This document shows, piece by piece, positions 1 to 5,252 of a stretch of DNA of 8,028 nucleotides. This DNA is from Clostridia bacterium (lineage in GTDB: Bacteria; Bacillota; DSM-521; Neomoorellales; Neomoorellaceae). The stretch covers positions 1-8,028 of the forward strand of contig JAAYGJ010000118.1 of NCBI GenBank assembly GCA_012727745.1. Direction: 5' to 3'. Under the pieces are notes generated by a model. That model was not told where the DNA came from. It worked only from the letters and a program-made list of their open reading frames with translations, and did not search any database. The position numbers were made by a program, and so were the translations under genes. Numbering within the stretch: position 1 is the first letter of the stretch; each line of letters opens with the position of its first letter.

Positions 1-1
1 A

Positions 2-223
2 TCAGCAGCTGCCCACAACGAGCATATTCCGGCCGGAAACAGGCGTAACTCCAGCTTTTTTGTAATTTTTAATAAAAAAGAAGCAGGCATCGAGTACGAT
101 GCTTACGACGCCTCTTTCACCAAGGAAATAAAATACATCTCTGACAGCTCCGGACGCTGGCGGGAAGGCTGTATGTGCAAGCATATTGGTAAATATCCCC
201 GCCTACAAATACGCTATTGTTAG
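2..223 (+). CDS. C-terminal end of an unrecognised protein (partial, cut by left edge)
   Basis: A plus-strand frame is open from the window edge to a TAG at 221-223, giving 73 codons. Composition looks protein-like (mixed charged and aromatic residues, for example EAGIEYDAYDASFTKEIKYI), and the tail carries a Cys-rich stretch, GRWREGCMCKHIGKY. I do not recognise a family, and no start is visible. Its last 21 bases overlap, tail to tail, the stop end of the minus-strand transporter fragment, so at least one of the two ends may be a recombination product. The opposite strand is also partly open here (minus 2-184, in frame beyond the TAG of the transporter fragment), but that translation does not look like the transporter family. 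Coding status is therefore plausible but unproven. Confidence 0.35.
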   Translation, partial: SAAAHNEHIPAGNRRNSSFFVIFNKKEAGIEYDAYDASFTKEIKYISDSSGRWREGCMCKHIGKYPRLQIRYC

Positions 224-349
224 AAATGCTATATTTTGGGGCTCTATAAATCCCAGATTTATCAAGCCCAATAACAGCGACATTAAGCAATAGCCCGAAA
301 GGCCTATAGGAATTGCATTCCCCCAGGGAGTTTTATTGTTTTCTCCCAT
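203..349 (-). pseudogene. Truncated GPR1/FUN34/YaaH (acetate/succinate transporter family) gene, N-terminal 48 codons
   Basis: The ATG at 347-349 is preceded by a good ribosome site (AAGGGGG, about 8 nt upstream). The product begins MGENNKTPWGNAIPIGLSGY and continues with a hydrophobic helix (LMSLLLGLINLGFI), the pattern of the N-terminus and first membrane segment of GPR1/FUN34/YaaH proteins. That family has about 190 residues and six membrane helices and moves acetate or succinate. Here a TAG at 203-205 ends it after 48 residues, just where the second helix should lead into the conserved GG...AG region. None of the three minus-strand frames beyond the stop resembles the rest of the family, so a simple point stop or frameshift does not explain it; truncation by rearrangement is more likely. 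The family call rests on a short N-terminus and is moderate. Codons upstream of the ATG are open but not family-like. Confidence 0.55.
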
Positions 350-421
350 ATATCTTTCCCCCTTACCCGCTATTAAGTTTGAACAATAAAACATATTGCT
401 GCTCACCAATTTTTGCCCAAC

Positions 422-443
422 TAAGTATCTGCGCAGGTACTTA
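422..443. promoter_or_regulatory. 22-nt near-perfect palindrome, candidate operator or 5' RNA hairpin
   Basis: The half-site TAAGTAtCTGC meets its mirror GCAGgTACTTA; ten of eleven base pairs match, with a single T/G pair as the exception. It begins 2 nt downstream of the start site expected from the sigma-54-like promoter at 456-471 (about position 445). It could therefore be a repressor operator over the start or a hairpin at the very 5' end of the transcript. No T-run follows, so an ordinary terminator is unlikely. The binding factor is not identifiable from sequence. Confidence 0.5.
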
Positions 444-455
444 TCTAATACTACA

Positions 456-471
456 TGCAATTATCATTCCA
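456..471 (-). promoter_or_regulatory. Sigma-54 (RpoN/SigL) type -24/-12 promoter candidate
   Basis: Read on the minus strand, the 16-mer is TGGAATGATAATTGCA. Compared with the consensus TGGCACGNNNNTTGCA it keeps the TGG block, the whole TTGCA block and the strict GG-N10-GC spacing. The predicted start is near 445, giving a leader of about 95 nt before the transporter ATG at 349. The large dyads at 551-628 lie about 105-185 bp upstream of that start, the usual place for enhancer-binding-protein sites. No sigma-54 activator gene lies in the window, and a single match of this length can arise by chance. Confidence 0.45.
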
Positions 472-550
472 CCGCATTTTTTTGTTTTCAACCCTGTTGA
501 GCTCTAAAAGCCATACAAATACATAGGCATTTTTATAAATATAATTTGCA

Positions 551-580
551 TTTTGCAAAACCAATTGGTAAATTGCAAAA
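551..580. repeat. Nested inverted repeat, candidate activator site
   Basis: Arms TTTTGCAA (551-558) and TTGCAAAA (573-580) are exact inverted copies flanking the 8-bp palindrome CCAATTGG (561-568). The left arm is itself part of the palindrome TTTTGCAAAA, so the same half-site also occurs as a direct repeat on each strand, and a further TTTGCA lies just to the left. Such clustered half-sites suit cooperative protein binding. The position, about 105-135 bp upstream of the predicted sigma-54 start, fits an enhancer, but this is inference. Confidence 0.4.
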
Positions 581-628
581 AATCCTTTGCCGTAAAATTT
601 ATACATTCTACGTGTCAAAGGATTATTT
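578..628. repeat. Long imperfect inverted repeat (hairpin-forming)
   Basis: Perfect 9-nt arms AATCCTTTG (581-589) and CAAAGGATT (616-624) enclose a second, imperfect pairing of CGTAAAATTTA (591-601) with TACATTCTACG (602-612), nine of eleven matching. A-rich left and T-rich right flanks extend the stem with one bulge. The arm sequence recurs as AATCCTTA at 664-671. It lies about 50 bp downstream of the DUF134 stop, so it may act in transcript ending, as a regulatory dyad for the transporter promoter, or be a small mobile-element relic. No target-site duplication is evident. Confidence 0.4.
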
Positions 629-678
629 AACGGGGAAAATATGCTTATATTATATCCAAGGTTTAATCCTTAACCGCT

Positions 679-1122
679 TTACTTCCCTCCGCGCCAGCCC
701 TGGCGACGGCGTCGCCCTGGTCTCGGGCTGGCCCCTTCCAGCTCCTCGCTGCCACACTGGGGGCATGCCCCTGCTTCTTGCGTTTGCGAATCCCACTGGT
801 ACTCGCAGCTGCGGCAGCGAATTTTTGGAACGACCAGGCGGTAGTAACCACCCTCCACACGAATGGCTTTACCATTAATTAGCGCCTCGGCAAGCTTCTG
901 CCGAGCTGCATTTAAAACACGAAAAAAAGTAGGTCGGGATATTCCCATCCTGGCGGCACAATCTTCCTGTTCTAACCCTTCCATATCCTTCAGGCGGATA
1001 GCCTCAACCTCTTCTACTGCCAGAACGACTTCCTCCAGCTGGCGTAAAGGTACGCCTGCCGGTTTGAAAAATGTTATTGCCGGCATGAACTCTACCCGCC
1101 GGTGTTTAGGTGGTCGTGGCAT
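679..1122 (-). CDS. UPF0251/DUF134 family HTH protein with C-terminal zinc ribbon
   Basis: The 147-residue product opens with the family hallmark MPRPPKHRRVEFMPA and carries the conserved stretch EEVEAIRLKDMEGLEQEDCAARMGIS around residues 37-62. It continues into a sigma-70 region-4-like helix-turn-helix (about 49-90) ending NGKAIRVEGG. The family is regarded as DNA-binding but its targets are poorly known. Residues 103-123 show C-X2-C...C-X2-C (Cys103, 106, 120, 123), a zinc-ribbon knuckle, followed by a Gly/Arg-rich basic tail; many family members are shorter and lack this tail. The ATG at 1120-1122 has a GGGGGA ribosome site. The gene is divergent from minC and has its own sigma-A promoter (1156-1184). 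Family assignment is firm; a regulatory role is inferred, and the transporter control region downstream is only a conceivable target. Confidence 0.9.
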   Translation of the reverse strand: MPRPPKHRRVEFMPAITFFKPAGVPLRQLEEVVLAVEEVEAIRLKDMEGLEQEDCAARMGISRPTFFRVLNAARQKLAEALINGKAIRVEGGYYRLVVPKIRCRSCEYQWDSQTQEAGACPQCGSEELEGASPRPGRRRRQGWRGGK

Positions 1123-1155
1123 AATAATCCCCCATTCCTGGCATTACCTAACTTT

Positions 1156-1184
1156 ATAATATACCCTTTGCTGAAACTCTGCAA
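1156..1184 (-). promoter_or_regulatory. Sigma-A promoter for the DUF134 gene
   Basis: On the minus strand a TTGCAG -35 box (1179-1184) and a TATTAT -10 box (1156-1161) are separated by exactly 17 bp, about 34 bp upstream of the DUF134 ATG. No equally good promoter was found for the divergent minC: a perfect TTGACA sits at 1218-1223 on the plus strand but has no convincing -10 box at 16-18 bp. Nothing else was recognised in the 198-bp divergent spacer. Confidence 0.6.
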
Positions 1185-1320
1185 CTGATAGTGAGTCCCT
1201 TGCCCGGCAGCTGCGCATTGACAAATTTCTTGTTTAACCGCCAATCTTTAAGGCAGAGCAGGAAAAAAGTAGTGCGGTGGCGAATAATGCCATGTCTAAA
1301 CGTTTCAAGGAGGAACCGCT

Positions 1321-1974
1321 ATGGTTCACAACTGCGTTACTATTAAAGGGACGCTGAACGGCCTGATGATTATCTTGGATACCAATCGGGATTTTGATGA
1401 ACTCCGGGAAAACCTGGCGGCAAAATTTGCTGCTGCTCAAGGATTTTTCCAGGGTGCCACTGTTTCCTTGCTGCCCACTTCCCCTTTAAGCCACGATCAA
1501 ACGGAGGAGCTGGAAGCTATTTGCCGCGAGTACGGTTTGGTGCCAAAGGCAGGGGCAGTTTATAAACCCTTTCATAGGAAACGAAATGCTGCCAGGAAAG
1601 CTAAACGGCAGGCGGCAGGCTCCCTGACAGAAGAACTGCCTACCTTGCTGGAAGAAGGAAACTTGCGTAACGGCCAGGTAATAGAAAGTCCGGGCCATGT
1701 AATGTTTGTCGGTGCTGTTCACCAAGGAGCTCTGATCAAGGCTGCCGGTAATATACTGGTGATGGGTAATCTTATGGGCAGCGCCTATGCTGGTATCAAC
1801 GGCAACCGGCAAGCTGTTATTATAGCCCACCGGCTTTTCCCCGAACAACTGGCTATAGCTGGCGTAATCGCTCGCTCTCCGGAACATAATACCCGGCGTC
1901 CCTATCCGGAAATAGCTCGATTGATTAATAATAAAATAGTTATTGAGCCTTACCTGAATATTAAAAGGATCTAG
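1321..1974 (+). CDS. minC: Septum site-determining protein MinC
   Basis: MinC inhibits FtsZ ring assembly away from midcell and is recruited to the membrane by MinD. The 217-residue product has the short N-terminal FtsZ-inhibiting domain (about 1-75, VTIKGTLNGLMIILD...), a basic Ala/Lys/Arg linker (about 84-100) and the C-terminal right-handed beta-helix domain (about 110-217). The latter shows the family series LRNGQVIESPGHVMFVGAV, GNILVMGNLMGSAYAGINGN and LFPEQLAIAGVIARSPE, where the commoner RSGQ is RNGQ here. Length is normal for Gram-positive MinC. The ATG at 1321 follows a perfect AAGGAGG at 1307-1313. It usually sits beside minD; here minC stands alone, so MinD must be encoded elsewhere. 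It converges on pyk with about 30 bp between the stops. Confidence 0.93.
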   Translation: MVHNCVTIKGTLNGLMIILDTNRDFDELRENLAAKFAAAQGFFQGATVSLLPTSPLSHDQTEELEAICREYGLVPKAGAVYKPFHRKRNAARKAKRQAAGSLTEELPTLLEEGNLRNGQVIESPGHVMFVGAVHQGALIKAAGNILVMGNLMGSAYAGINGNRQAVIIAHRLFPEQLAIAGVIARSPEHNTRRPYPEIARLINNKIVIEPYLNIKRI

Positions 1975-1980
1975 CCCCGC

Positions 1981-2003
1981 CTGCTGCAAATCCTGTACAG
2001 CAG
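1981..2003. terminator. Small hairpin between convergent minC and pyk
   Basis: CTGCTG (1981-1986) pairs with CAGCAG (1998-2003) across an 11-nt loop, directly between the two convergent stops. On the minus strand a short CCTTTTAATATT tract follows at some distance; on the plus strand there is no T-run. It could act as a weak two-way terminator, but the stem is short. Confidence 0.28.
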
Positions 2004-2004
2004 C

Positions 2005-3750
2005 CTATAAAACCCGTGACTGGCCGCGGTAAATCAGGCCGCGAACTACATCTACTGTTACTATCATCCCGTCGACCAACTTACTGGTAGCTCCTTCCGC
2101 CCCCACCACTACAGGTATTCCCAAATTAAACCCGTTAACAGCGGCGTGGGAACTCAACCCTCCAACTTCAGTAACAACCGCCGCCGCTTTCTTCATAGCT
2201 CCGAGGTAAGCGGAATCTGTTTCCCTGGTAACCAGAATATCTCCTTGCTGCACCCTGGCCAGAGCCTCAGCAGCTGTGTTGACCAGTCGCACCGGACCAC
2301 TGGTATATTCCCTGCCTATACCCTGCCCCTGAAGCAAAACTTCACTGACAATATGTACTTTGAGCAAATTGGTAGTGCCCGGTACGCCAGCCGGCACCCC
2401 GGCAGTAATGACCACCAGGTCGCCCTGCTTAACCTTGCCGGAAAAAATAGCCGCAGCCACTGCTGCATTAACCATTTCGTCAGTGCTGGTAAAACGCTCG
2501 ACCAGGAGGGGTTCGACTCCCCAGACCAGGCAGAGCTGATTCAGGACTTTTTCATCAGGGCATGTTGCCAGGATAGGTGCCCGCGGGCGGTATTTAGCTA
2601 CCTGCCGCGCTGTCGAACCGGATGCTGTAGGAGTAATAATAGCCGCTGCGTCCAGCTCATAGGCGATGGTGCAACTGGCATGACTGATGGCCTCGGTCGC
2701 AGTTTGCTCAACTGGCCGGCGTTTACTTAACAGGTCAGCGTAGGACAGGCCTTTCTCGGCCCGGCGGGCAATACGGGCCATGGTAGCCACTGCTGCTACC
2801 GGGAAAAGGCCCATTGCTGTTTCCCCGGATAGCATTACAGCGTCAGTACCATCCAAAATAGCATTGGCTACATCGCTAGCCTCTGCCCGGGTTGGCCGGG
2901 GGGTATGAATCATGGACTCCAGCATCTGGGTAGCGGTAATCACCGGCTTGCCTACCCGGTTACAGGCGTCAATAATACTTTTCTGCACCAGGGGCACTTC
3001 TTCCACCGGGATTTCCACCCCCAGATCACCTCGGGCTACCATGATGCCGTCGGCTACCTGCAAGATTTCTTCCAGGTTATTGACGCCGTCATAATTTTCA
3101 ATTTTAGCGATTATGGCCACCCTGGCCTGGCGCTTCTCCAATTCGCGGCGCATACCCAGCACATCGGCAGCACTGCGAACAAAAGACATAGCTAGGAAAT
3201 CTATCCCCTGTTCCAGGCCAAACTCCATATCCTTAATATCCTGTTCAGTAGGATTGGGCAGGCTCAATTTAACTCCGGGGACATTAACTCCTTTACGGCT
3301 GGAAATAGCATCACCGTGGCAAACCCGGCAGCGGATCTCAGTAGCAGAAGTATCCAGGACTTCCAGTTCAATGGCGCCATCATCCAGTAGAATCACCTGC
3401 CCAGGACTGACATCCTGCGGCAGGCCAGCATAATTTACCGACAGGCGCTGAGCATTCCCGCAGATAGTTTCAGTTGTCAGGATAAGCTCGGCACCGTCTT
3501 CAAGGACTGTCCCCGGCTGTATTTCTCCCAGCCGAACCTCTGGCCCTTTGGTATCCAGCAGCAGTGCCACCCTGGCCCCCAGTTCCGCTGCTGCCTGGCG
3601 CACAGCGGCGATACGCTGCCCGTGTTCGCGGTGGCTGCCGTGAGAAAAATTAAACCGGGCCACGTTCATACCAGCCCGGATCATCTCTTTTAACGTATCT
3701 ACCTGTTCACTGGCCGGGCCTATGGTACACACAATCTTGGTATTGCGCAT
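2005..3750 (-). CDS. pyk: Pyruvate kinase with C-terminal PEP-utiliser domain
   Basis: Converts phosphoenolpyruvate and ADP to pyruvate and ATP, the last step of glycolysis, in the cytoplasm. The 581 residues begin MRNTKIVCTIGPAS and show the active-site series: Arg32, Asn34 and FSHG (35-38); DTKGPE (66-71); IIAKIEN with Lys216 and Glu218; ARGDLGVEIP with Asp242; and ITATQMLESM with Thr274. The barrel ends in the SGETAMG motif and a C domain runs to about 470. As in Bacillus and Geobacillus, an extra domain follows (about 475-575) with GGLSSHAAV (His535), like the phosphohistidine domain of PPDK and PEP synthase. At the site equivalent to muscle Glu117, linked to K+ dependence, I read Gln101. 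The ATG at 3748-3750 follows a perfect AAGGAGG, and the gene starts 17 bp after the pfkA stop, so the two are surely co-transcribed. Confidence 0.97.
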   Translation of the reverse strand: MRNTKIVCTIGPASEQVDTLKEMIRAGMNVARFNFSHGSHREHGQRIAAVRQAAAELGARVALLLDTKGPEVRLGEIQPGTVLEDGAELILTTETICGNAQRLSVNYAGLPQDVSPGQVILLDDGAIELEVLDTSATEIRCRVCHGDAISSRKGVNVPGVKLSLPNPTEQDIKDMEFGLEQGIDFLAMSFVRSAADVLGMRRELEKRQARVAIIAKIENYDGVNNLEEILQVADGIMVARGDLGVEIPVEEVPLVQKSIIDACNRVGKPVITATQMLESMIHTPRPTRAEASDVANAILDGTDAVMLSGETAMGLFPVAAVATMARIARRAEKGLSYADLLSKRRPVEQTATEAISHASCTIAYELDAAAIITPTASGSTARQVAKYRPRAPILATCPDEKVLNQLCLVWGVEPLLVERFTSTDEMVNAAVAAAIFSGKVKQGDLVVITAGVPAGVPGTTNLLKVHIVSEVLLQGQGIGREYTSGPVRLVNTAAEALARVQQGDILVTRETDSAYLGAMKKAAAVVTEVGGLSSHAAVNGFNLGIPVVVGAEGATSKLVDGMIVTVDVVRGLIYRGQSRVL

Positions 3751-3767
3751 AATGACCTCCTTGCAAT

Positions 3768-4727
3768 TTATAAAGCTAATACTTCTGCCAGGCGGTACAG
3801 TTCCGGATCGATGCCTTTTTTCGCCTTTAGCAGCGGTTCCAGATCTAGATCTAATATTTTATTAGCTACGGAAGCTACCATCCTGCTGCTACCGCCGGCA
3901 AGGAGTACTTCTACAGCCCTGGCCCCCAGCTTGCTGGCTAGCAAACAGTCGAAAGCAGTAGGTGTACCCCCTCGCTGGATATGCCCCAGAATAGTCACCC
4001 GGCTCTCTAATCTGGTTCGACGAGCAATTTCCCTGCCTATTTCGAAAGCGCTGCCCACACCCTCTGCCACGACGACAATGCTGTGAAGCTTGCCCCGCTT
4101 GCGACCCCGTTCCAGGCGCTCAACTATCAGGTCGTAATCGACAGGGTATTCAGGTATCAGTATAATCTCGGCCCCGCCGGCAATACCGGAAGCCAGAGCA
4201 ATTTGACCGGAATGGCGCCCCATCACTTCAATAATAAAATTTCGTTCATGTGAAGTAGCCGTGTCACGGATACGGTTGATTGCTTCCACTGCCGTACCGA
4301 CAGCTGTATCAAATCCGATGGTATAATCGGTACCGGCTATGTCATTGTCAATGGTTGCAGGAATACCTACTACTGATAATCCCATTTTGGCCAGTTCGAC
4401 TGCCCCGTGCAACGAACCGTCGCCGCCAATAACGATCAAGCCCTCAATTCCTTCGCGGTTAAGGTTATCGATAGCTTTTGCCTGTCCGGCCTTAGTACGA
4501 AATTCTGCAGAGCGAGCTGTTAATAAAACCGTCCCCCCTCGGTGAATAATGTCAGCTACCGAGCCGCTATTAAGACGGTGAAAATCACCCTGGACCAGGC
4601 CGGCATAACCCCGGGCAATCCCGATAACCTCAACACCCAGGGCGGCAGCCCTGCGGACTACCGCCCTAATAGCTGCATTCATACCCGGAGCATCGCCGCC
4701 GCTGGTCAAAACTCCTATCGTATGCAA
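3768..4727 (-). CDS. pfkA: ATP-dependent 6-phosphofructokinase
   Basis: Phosphorylates fructose 6-phosphate to fructose 1,6-bisphosphate, the committed glycolytic step. The 319 residues match the Geobacillus enzyme in length and numbering: SGGDAPGMN (9-17), Arg72, GGDGS (101-105, Gly104 marking ATP rather than PPi use), TIDND with catalytic Asp127, Arg162, MGRHSG (169-174), Glu222, and Arg243/His249/Arg252 for fructose 6-phosphate. Effector-site residues Arg21, Arg25, Arg154, Glu187 and Lys213 are present, so ADP/PEP-type allostery is likely. Position 124 is Ala where ATP enzymes have Gly and PPi enzymes Lys. The start is TTG at 4725-4727: no in-frame ATG precedes it before a stop, and this start gives exact family numbering. 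A GGGGGC ribosome site lies about 7 nt upstream. It follows the 66-aa gene by 79 bp and leads into pyk. Confidence 0.97.
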   Translation of the reverse strand: MHTIGVLTSGGDAPGMNAAIRAVVRRAAALGVEVIGIARGYAGLVQGDFHRLNSGSVADIIHRGGTVLLTARSAEFRTKAGQAKAIDNLNREGIEGLIVIGGDGSLHGAVELAKMGLSVVGIPATIDNDIAGTDYTIGFDTAVGTAVEAINRIRDTATSHERNFIIEVMGRHSGQIALASGIAGGAEIILIPEYPVDYDLIVERLERGRKRGKLHSIVVVAEGVGSAFEIGREIARRTRLESRVTILGHIQRGGTPTAFDCLLASKLGARAVEVLLAGGSSRMVASVANKILDLDLEPLLKAKKGIDPELYRLAEVLAL

Positions 4728-4768
4728 TAGCTTGCCCCCAGTTTATGGTGTTTTATTTTATGGGAAGA

Positions 4769-4784
4769 AGGCGGTGCCACCTCA
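4769..4784 (-). other. T-box-like core sequence and short hairpin upstream of pfkA
   Basis: On the minus strand the 79-bp spacer contains GGTGGCACCGC (4771-4781), an 11-nt match to the conserved T-box of tRNA-sensing leaders (AGGGTGGNACCGCG). The same bases can form a short AGGUG/CGCCU hairpin. No intrinsic terminator follows, and there is no room for a stem I with specifier loop unless it lies within the upstream gene, so a working T-box is doubtful. Confidence 0.2.
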
Positions 4785-4806
4785 CCTGCATAAGCCCGGC
4801 AAGGTT

Positions 4807-5007
4807 TTAACTTGTAAGGGCAGTACTTATTATTTCATTGGCTTCTTCTGCTTCCGACTCAGGAACTAAAATTTCATATCCCGCCAGGTCCCCTGCCTGG
4901 GCAGTGCCAATCGGACGTAAATTAACCATAATACCTTCTTGAGTTAAGCGTTGCTCCAGGCGAAGAGCCAGTTTGCGATTGGCCGCAATATAAATCACGG
5001 TCCACAT
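4807..5007 (-). CDS. Small protein of unknown function (66 aa), DUF2007-like layout
   Basis: No confident family. The sequence starts MWTVIYIAANRKLALRLEQ and ends GYEILVPESEAEEANEIISTAL, reading as strand-helix-strand...strand-helix. The last part resembles the VPE..A..A..IL ending of DUF2007 (putative signal-transducing) domains, but this is a pattern impression only. It is soluble, with no signal peptide, membrane segment or cysteines. I choose the ATG at 5005-5007, 9 nt after a GGGGGA ribosome site and 5 bp beyond the mtrB stop. A TTG three codons earlier would overlap the mtrB stop and touch the ribosome site. The tight spacing indicates co-translation with mtrB. It lacks the CxxC zinc motifs of anti-TRAP, so it is not that antagonist. 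Confidence 0.75.
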   Translation of the reverse strand: MWTVIYIAANRKLALRLEQRLTQEGIMVNLRPIGTAQAGDLAGYEILVPESEAEEANEIISTALTS

Positions 5008-5012
5008 CCCGC

Positions 5013-5252
5013 TCAATCCCCCGCTTCTATGCTCCCATATTTTGTCATGACTACTGCCCGGCCACGGATCTTCAAAGCTGAAGTATGCTCCGTAAACTGG
5101 GCAACCATGATTTCCCCCTTATCCAGTTTTTCGGAATGATGAAACTTGGTATCCTTGCCCCGGGTAAGACCAATAATAGTAACCCCGTTCTCCAGAGCTT
5201 TTACCAGCACAAAATCAGCATTAAGAGCATTAATAATATTCCCACCCTCCAT
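5013..5252 (-). CDS. mtrB: Tryptophan RNA-binding attenuation protein (TRAP)
   Basis: TRAP is an 11-mer ring that binds tryptophan and then RNA with repeated GAG/UAG triplets, shutting off trp operon transcription and translation. The 79-residue product matches B. subtilis MtrB (75 aa) closely through the centre, for example IGLTRGKDTKFHHSEKLDKG and AQFTEHTSALKIRG. The RNA-contacting KKR set (B. subtilis Lys37, Lys56, Arg58) is kept as Lys42, Lys61 and Arg63, and the tryptophan-pocket Thr, Gln and His residues are present. The start is the ATG at 5250-5252 after GGAGGTG; an upstream extension to 5312 has no family likeness. In Bacillus mtrB follows folE (mtrA); here it sits between coaD and a small gene. 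I saw no run of GAG/UAG triplets in its own 67-nt leader, and no trp genes or anti-TRAP are in the window. Confidence 0.95.
   Translation of the reverse strand: MEGGNIINALNADFVLVKALENGVTIIGLTRGKDTKFHHSEKLDKGEIMVAQFTEHTSALKIRGRAVVMTKYGSIEAGD

Larger units (their letters stand above)
350..678. other. Gene-free, AT-rich control region between DUF134 gene and transporter fragment
   Basis: About 330 bp without a supported gene. On the minus strand it follows the DUF134 stop and precedes the transporter ATG. It holds three inverted repeats and a sigma-54-like promoter, listed separately. Short open frames here (plus 313-507 and 546-878, minus 203-460 before the ATG) show no family likeness and run through these dyads, so I treat them as non-coding. 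Confidence 0.6.

Noticed and set aside
350..460. Upstream extension of the transporter fragment to a Met at 460
   Set aside because: It would run through the predicted transcript start and palindrome; the family N-terminus begins at the ATG at 349, which has a good ribosome site.
613..618. Minus-strand TTGACA as a -35 box
   Set aside because: No acceptable -10 box at 16-18 bp; the bases belong to the long inverted repeat.
546..878. Plus-strand 110-codon open frame
   Set aside because: It runs through two dyads and then antisense to the DUF134 gene, shows no family likeness and has no ribosome site.
1293..1358. Small plus-strand frame overlapping the minC start
   Set aside because: It has no convincing ribosome site of its own, and its bases include the minC ribosome site and start.
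1486..1989. Minus-strand 167-codon open frame opposite minC
   Set aside because: The plus-strand frame is a clear MinC with a perfect ribosome site; the opposite frame has no recognisable domain.
2146..2730. Plus-strand 194-codon open frame inside pyk
   Set aside because: It is antisense to well-conserved pyruvate kinase sequence; the composition is a shadow of the opposite codons.
4764..4782. Sigma-54 promoter starting TGGCACC before pfkA
   Set aside because: The TGGCAC block is there, but no GC lies at the required 10-nt spacing.
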